Source of the DNA: JAFGXT01 sp963677165
GTDB taxonomy: Bacteria > Verrucomicrobiota > Lentisphaeria > Victivallales > SZUA-371
Assembly (NCBI GenBank): GCA_963677165.2
Contig: CAXXSX010000002.1
Coordinates: forward strand, 2,666,001 to 2,730,000
DNA length: 64,000 bases
Reading direction: 5' to 3'
The notes below the pieces were generated by a model. The model made no database searches and was not told the DNA's origin. It saw nothing but the letters and a program-made list of their open reading frames with translations. A program made the translations under genes and the position numbers. The number at the start of each line of letters is the position of its first letter. Position 1 is the stretch's first letter. Below are positions 61,066 to 64,000 of this stretch, piece after piece.

Positions 61066-63183
61066 TTATTTTTGTATGATATTTTTCGTTTCTTTGCCTA
61101 TTTGTATCTGTCCCTTCAGATTCGACTTAATCTTGTTATTCTTGATTAGAATATTTGACGCGTTATTAATCTGGATTGCTGTCTCCGAAAGGGTTGTGCC
61201 GGAATAGCGTGATTTTCGGACGTACCCGGGAATAAAGGTATTACCTGTAATCGTGCCGGCATCTATACCACTGATTTTAAGCGCTGAGAACCCTCGGGAA
61301 TTGCGGTAATTCTTGAAAATATTGTCTGTAATGAATAGGTGGCAGACGCTGTACTCTTTTGACGATGGATCTATTACTTCAATAAAGTGCTTGTCGTAAT
61401 TGACTTCAAATTTATTATTTGCAGTCTGAATATTGCGTGGCAGATATAGTTCTCCAACAGAATTGCAGCGAATTCTTCTCATGCCGATTCTGAGCAGTTC
61501 ATGGTGATTAAGATTGTCTTTGAACTCATTGTTTTTAATGAGGCCATTGCGGCCGCCGATTAGCATCCTGGAGACTCCATATAGGAATTTAGAATCGCGG
61601 ATCACAAATCCATGAGACATAATGTCCGGACTGAATACTTGGATTTGTTTTTGTTTGATCTCTGACTCATCAAATTGCTGTTTGAGTGGCGACTTAAGAT
61701 TAATTCTGGTGAACTTATCCTTGTTACGGTAGATTGTAACAACCGATTTTATTCTTGACACTTCAATGATTTCATATTTTCCGTTTTTAACCTTAATAAG
61801 TCCGATTCTGTCTCCTGTTTTAAACTCTCCGCAGGCATTCAACTCCAGTATGTCGTTGGCAGGTATAGCGATAATTGGCCTGTTAAATGAATGGATATTT
61901 ATGAAGTCATCGCCAAGGCAGGTTAGTGTACAGTTGCTGATATATGGGCCTAAACGGTCCCGGTGAATCATGATACCGTCAGCGCAGGTGGTAGTTAATC
62001 TTTTAGAGCCTTCTTTGATCTGCGTTTTACAATTGACAAAAGCTGAAAACCTTGAATATTGGCTGAAAAAGGCAAAGGTCGGAGATGCATAAACCGTTAT
62101 GGAGTCAGCTGTGCAGCGGTTGTTGTTGGAAAACATCACCGCAGGATTTCCGAATCTTCTGGCATAGGTTATTATTCTATCGTTGACTTCAAAATTACCG
62201 GTTGTTCTTGGTGGATTCATGGGGGCGATTATATAGCGGAACAGACCGTTGTTCAGTTTGATGATTTTCGAATGTTTTTGATTGGGGGAGTTTTCCGCCG
62301 TTGCTGGCACAGTAGTATCGGTTAAATCGTCTTTATGAAAGAAACGTGATACTCCGACAAATCCGGGAGTTGGACGCAACCCGTGCTTGTCTGGGGCTGG
62401 AAAACCGTTATCAATCTTAACATCAAAGGTTTTCTTATTGATTTTTCCGGCAATTCTTCCTTGCGTGAAGGGGAGGGGACGATAATCAATTGCAAGATTC
62501 TTGAGTCTGATATTGTTTGACCCGGCAACACAGATTCCGGTTTCGTATTTTCCCATAATGAGGGTGGTTCCAGGCTCTCCTTCAATCAGCAGATTTTCAC
62601 GGTTCGTAACGGGAATGTGTGCGCATAATATTGAGTTTTTTGTCATGACACTGCCGTCTTCTTGAACTTCGGTATAATCAGGATATGTGTAGACTGCAGT
62701 CTTGATATAATATTGTCCTGTTGGGATGAATACCCGATGGATTCCTTTGGTCCCGGCTGCATTAATGGCTTTACGGATGGCCGGTCCATCGTCATTTATT
62801 CCATCGCCTTTTGCTCCGAAATTACGAACATTGAGGGATTTGTGGAAATCAATTGCAGTGGCTTTCTGTTGGAATTTAATCTCTTTGTTTATTTCGTTAA
62901 TGAGATAGTATAGATCCTCTAGCTGACTCGACAAACGTATCGAATTCTTTTTGAACCTTTTCTGGTCCGCTGCGATATTTCCTAACAGTTGACTGAGAAT
63001 GGAAGTTTGATCCTTTAACCAGTCACTGAACTGTTTTGATGGTGTTCTCAATCTTGATTTTTTCAGAGAATTTACCTGTTGTTTTAACCATTTTATATTC
63101 GTTTTTTGAGGAGCGCCCCAAGTTGTATTGCAGGAAAAAAACGCAAGAATTCCCCCGTAAATTATTATTCCGATATATTTCAT
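61066..63183 (-). CDS. Secreted right-handed beta-helix protein, pectate-lyase-3 type
   Basis: The 705-residue protein has a signal peptide ending near CNTTWG, then a helical, possibly coiled-coil stretch (25-105). The beta-helix starts with NVRNFGAKGDGINDDGPAIR (about residue 113), the typical opening of Pectate_lyase_3 and related GH28/GH55-like proteins. Many short repeats follow, e.g. ISNCTLTCLGDDFINIHSFN and DAGTITGNTFIP. Such proteins cut or bind pectins and other uronic-acid or glucan chains; the reaction is not certain here. It lies 58 bases after a prepilin gene in the same direction. Confidence 0.8.
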   Translation of the reverse strand: MKYIGIIIYGGILAFFSCNTTWGAPQKTNIKWLKQQVNSLKKSRLRTPSKQFSDWLKDQTSILSQLLGNIAADQKRFKKNSIRLSSQLEDLYYLINEINKEIKFQQKATAIDFHKSLNVRNFGAKGDGINDDGPAIRKAINAAGTKGIHRVFIPTGQYYIKTAVYTYPDYTEVQEDGSVMTKNSILCAHIPVTNRENLLIEGEPGTTLIMGKYETGICVAGSNNIRLKNLAIDYRPLPFTQGRIAGKINKKTFDVKIDNGFPAPDKHGLRPTPGFVGVSRFFHKDDLTDTTVPATAENSPNQKHSKIIKLNNGLFRYIIAPMNPPRTTGNFEVNDRIITYARRFGNPAVMFSNNNRCTADSITVYASPTFAFFSQYSRFSAFVNCKTQIKEGSKRLTTTCADGIMIHRDRLGPYISNCTLTCLGDDFINIHSFNRPIIAIPANDILELNACGEFKTGDRIGLIKVKNGKYEIIEVSRIKSVVTIYRNKDKFTRINLKSPLKQQFDESEIKQKQIQVFSPDIMSHGFVIRDSKFLYGVSRMLIGGRNGLIKNNEFKDNLNHHELLRIGMRRIRCNSVGELYLPRNIQTANNKFEVNYDKHFIEVIDPSSKEYSVCHLFITDNIFKNYRNSRGFSALKISGIDAGTITGNTFIPGYVRKSRYSGTTLSETAIQINNASNILIKNNKIKSNLKGQIQIGKETKNIIQK

Positions 63184-63241
63184 AATCGTTTAAATTCTTT
63201 CTTCTTATATTATTTTATCTGCGTAAAAATTTAGAGGATTT

Positions 63242-64000
63242 TTAACGGTACCAGCCACGTTTGAAATCATATTTGCTTCCAACATACCAGTTGATTTTAA
63301 TGTTGCTTTTAACCTGTTCTACATGACCGTCATATAGAAGTAATCCTGCTGTTTTATTGGGGTGAAATGACATTACTTCATACCATGCATAATCCCAACC
63401 GCCCTGATACCATCGGGTTGAAGTTACATTAGACACGTTGCTAATTGGAAAATAATAATCAAACAGCGCCGCTGTCCGGCTGGGCTGTCTCATTTTTGCG
63501 GGATCCGGTCTGGTGTAAACCGTTAGTCCGCTTTCGTAGCTGATTGGTATTCCCAGCGCATAACTGCGAAGGTGATATCTACCGTTTGCTCCGCTGCTGA
63601 CCCTGTCGCCATGAAATGGACATACAAAAGGAGTATTCGAAGCTTCCATATTTGGAATCGGGAAATATCCTTCCTTTACCATTATCCAGGAGTAAGGTCT
63701 GCTTGATAGATCTCCATTTTCCGGATTGGAACCGCATCCATCAGCATATGTGGTGTCGATTCCTTGATTGGGATCTTCGTTAATAAACAATTTGGGGTCT
63801 CTCACAGCGATCCAGCGGCCATTATGATCTCCTGCAAACATGGCCTCAACAACAGATAATTGTTTGAGATTGTTTGTACATAAGGTTGTTTTTGCCAGGC
63901 TTCTGGCATTGTTCAGTGCCGGCAGCAACATGCTGGCAAGAATTGCAATGATGGCTATTACTACCAGCAGTTCTATGAGTGTGAAAAGTTGTTTTTTGTT
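63242..64000 (-). CDS. Prepilin-like protein, 5' end beyond the window
   Basis: The frame continues from the right edge. At 64000-63932 it reads KKQLFTLIELLVVIAIIAIL, so the internal ATG at 63931 is not the start; at least a few leader codons lie outside the window. The body runs LLPALNNARSLAKTTLCTNN and ends with LLLYDGHVEQV. It is the first visible gene of the leftward operon with the beta-helix protein, giving another pairing of a prepilin with a polysaccharide-active protein. Confidence 0.87.
   Translation of the reverse strand, partial: NKKQLFTLIELLVVIAIIAILASMLLPALNNARSLAKTTLCTNNLKQLSVVEAMFAGDHNGRWIAVRDPKLFINEDPNQGIDTTYADGCGSNPENGDLSSRPYSWIMVKEGYFPIPNMEASNTPFVCPFHGDRVSSGANGRYHLRSYALGIPISYESGLTVYTRPDPAKMRQPSRTAALFDYYFPISNVSNVTSTRWYQGGWDYAWYEVMSFHPNKTAGLLLYDGHVEQVKSNIKINWYVGSKYDFKRGWYR

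Noticed and set aside
1..64000. CRISPR arrays, insertion sequences, prophage genes and rRNA
   Set aside because: No regularly spaced direct repeats, transposase, integrase or phage structural gene, and no rRNA sequence, was recognised on either strand.

Overview
The window looks like a chromosomal segment from a polysaccharide-degrading bacterium of the PVC superphylum, most likely Lentisphaerota. The grounds are several proteins with a type IV prepilin N-terminus (FTLIELLVVIAIIAIL) and a C-terminal DGH-type motif, many large secreted glycosidases, and a loosely packed genome of moderate GC. This is inference from gene content; no rRNA is present.

Region 1 (1-5600) is AT-rich and accessory. 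It holds a twin operator at the left edge, a GNAT acetyltransferase, a CgeB-like glycosyltransferase, a cluster of mini-hairpins, a DUF2326 remnant, two immunity-type proteins (SUFU and SMI1/KNR4-like) without a visible toxin, and a TIR-domain protein with an unrecognised C-terminal half. A tRNA-Gln(CUG) closes the region, with its 3' end facing the island.

Region 2 (5900-19400) is arabinose and galactan use: a CE2-type esterase lipoprotein, a leftward araB-araD-araA-SSS symporter operon, a divergent ROK repressor whose promoter interlocks with that of araB, and a leftward GH42 plus clan GH-A operon.

Region 3 (19500-28600) is a regulon built on the operator CGTGAGCGTTNACG. Five copies precede the GH42 operon, a GH-A/CBM9-like enzyme, two prepilin-like genes and a six-hairpin glycosidase. 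A LacI-family regulator lies among them. A roughly 120-nt structured leader precedes the last enzyme.

Region 4 (28700-39800) holds a CE7-like esterase, a prepilin, an unusual ABC importer (binding protein fused to one permease, the other permease with a large insertion), two secreted metallophosphoesterases, a second LacI regulator and an MBL-fold hydrolase. A second operator, TACAAACGTTTGTA, flanks the locus.

Region 5 (39800-47200) holds a GH16 enzyme, an AraC regulator, a GntR/LacI-hybrid regulator with twin GTATGCATAC boxes in its promoter, a prepilin and a 1166-residue secreted protein.

Region 6 (47300-60400) is mostly housekeeping: mraZ-rsmH-ftsL-ftsI with four MraZ boxes, xseA, an M50 protease, a YqfO-like protein, fmt, an RNase E/G, a GT39-like membrane protein, frr, thiE and a zinc-ribbon protein. 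Region 7 (60400-64000) is a leftward operon of prepilin, beta-helix protein and small secreted protein, running off the right edge.

The most interesting theme is that each carbohydrate locus carries its own prepilin-like gene, placed under the same operator or in the same operon as the hydrolases. This suggests substrate-specific pseudopilins that work with sugar-degradation loci.
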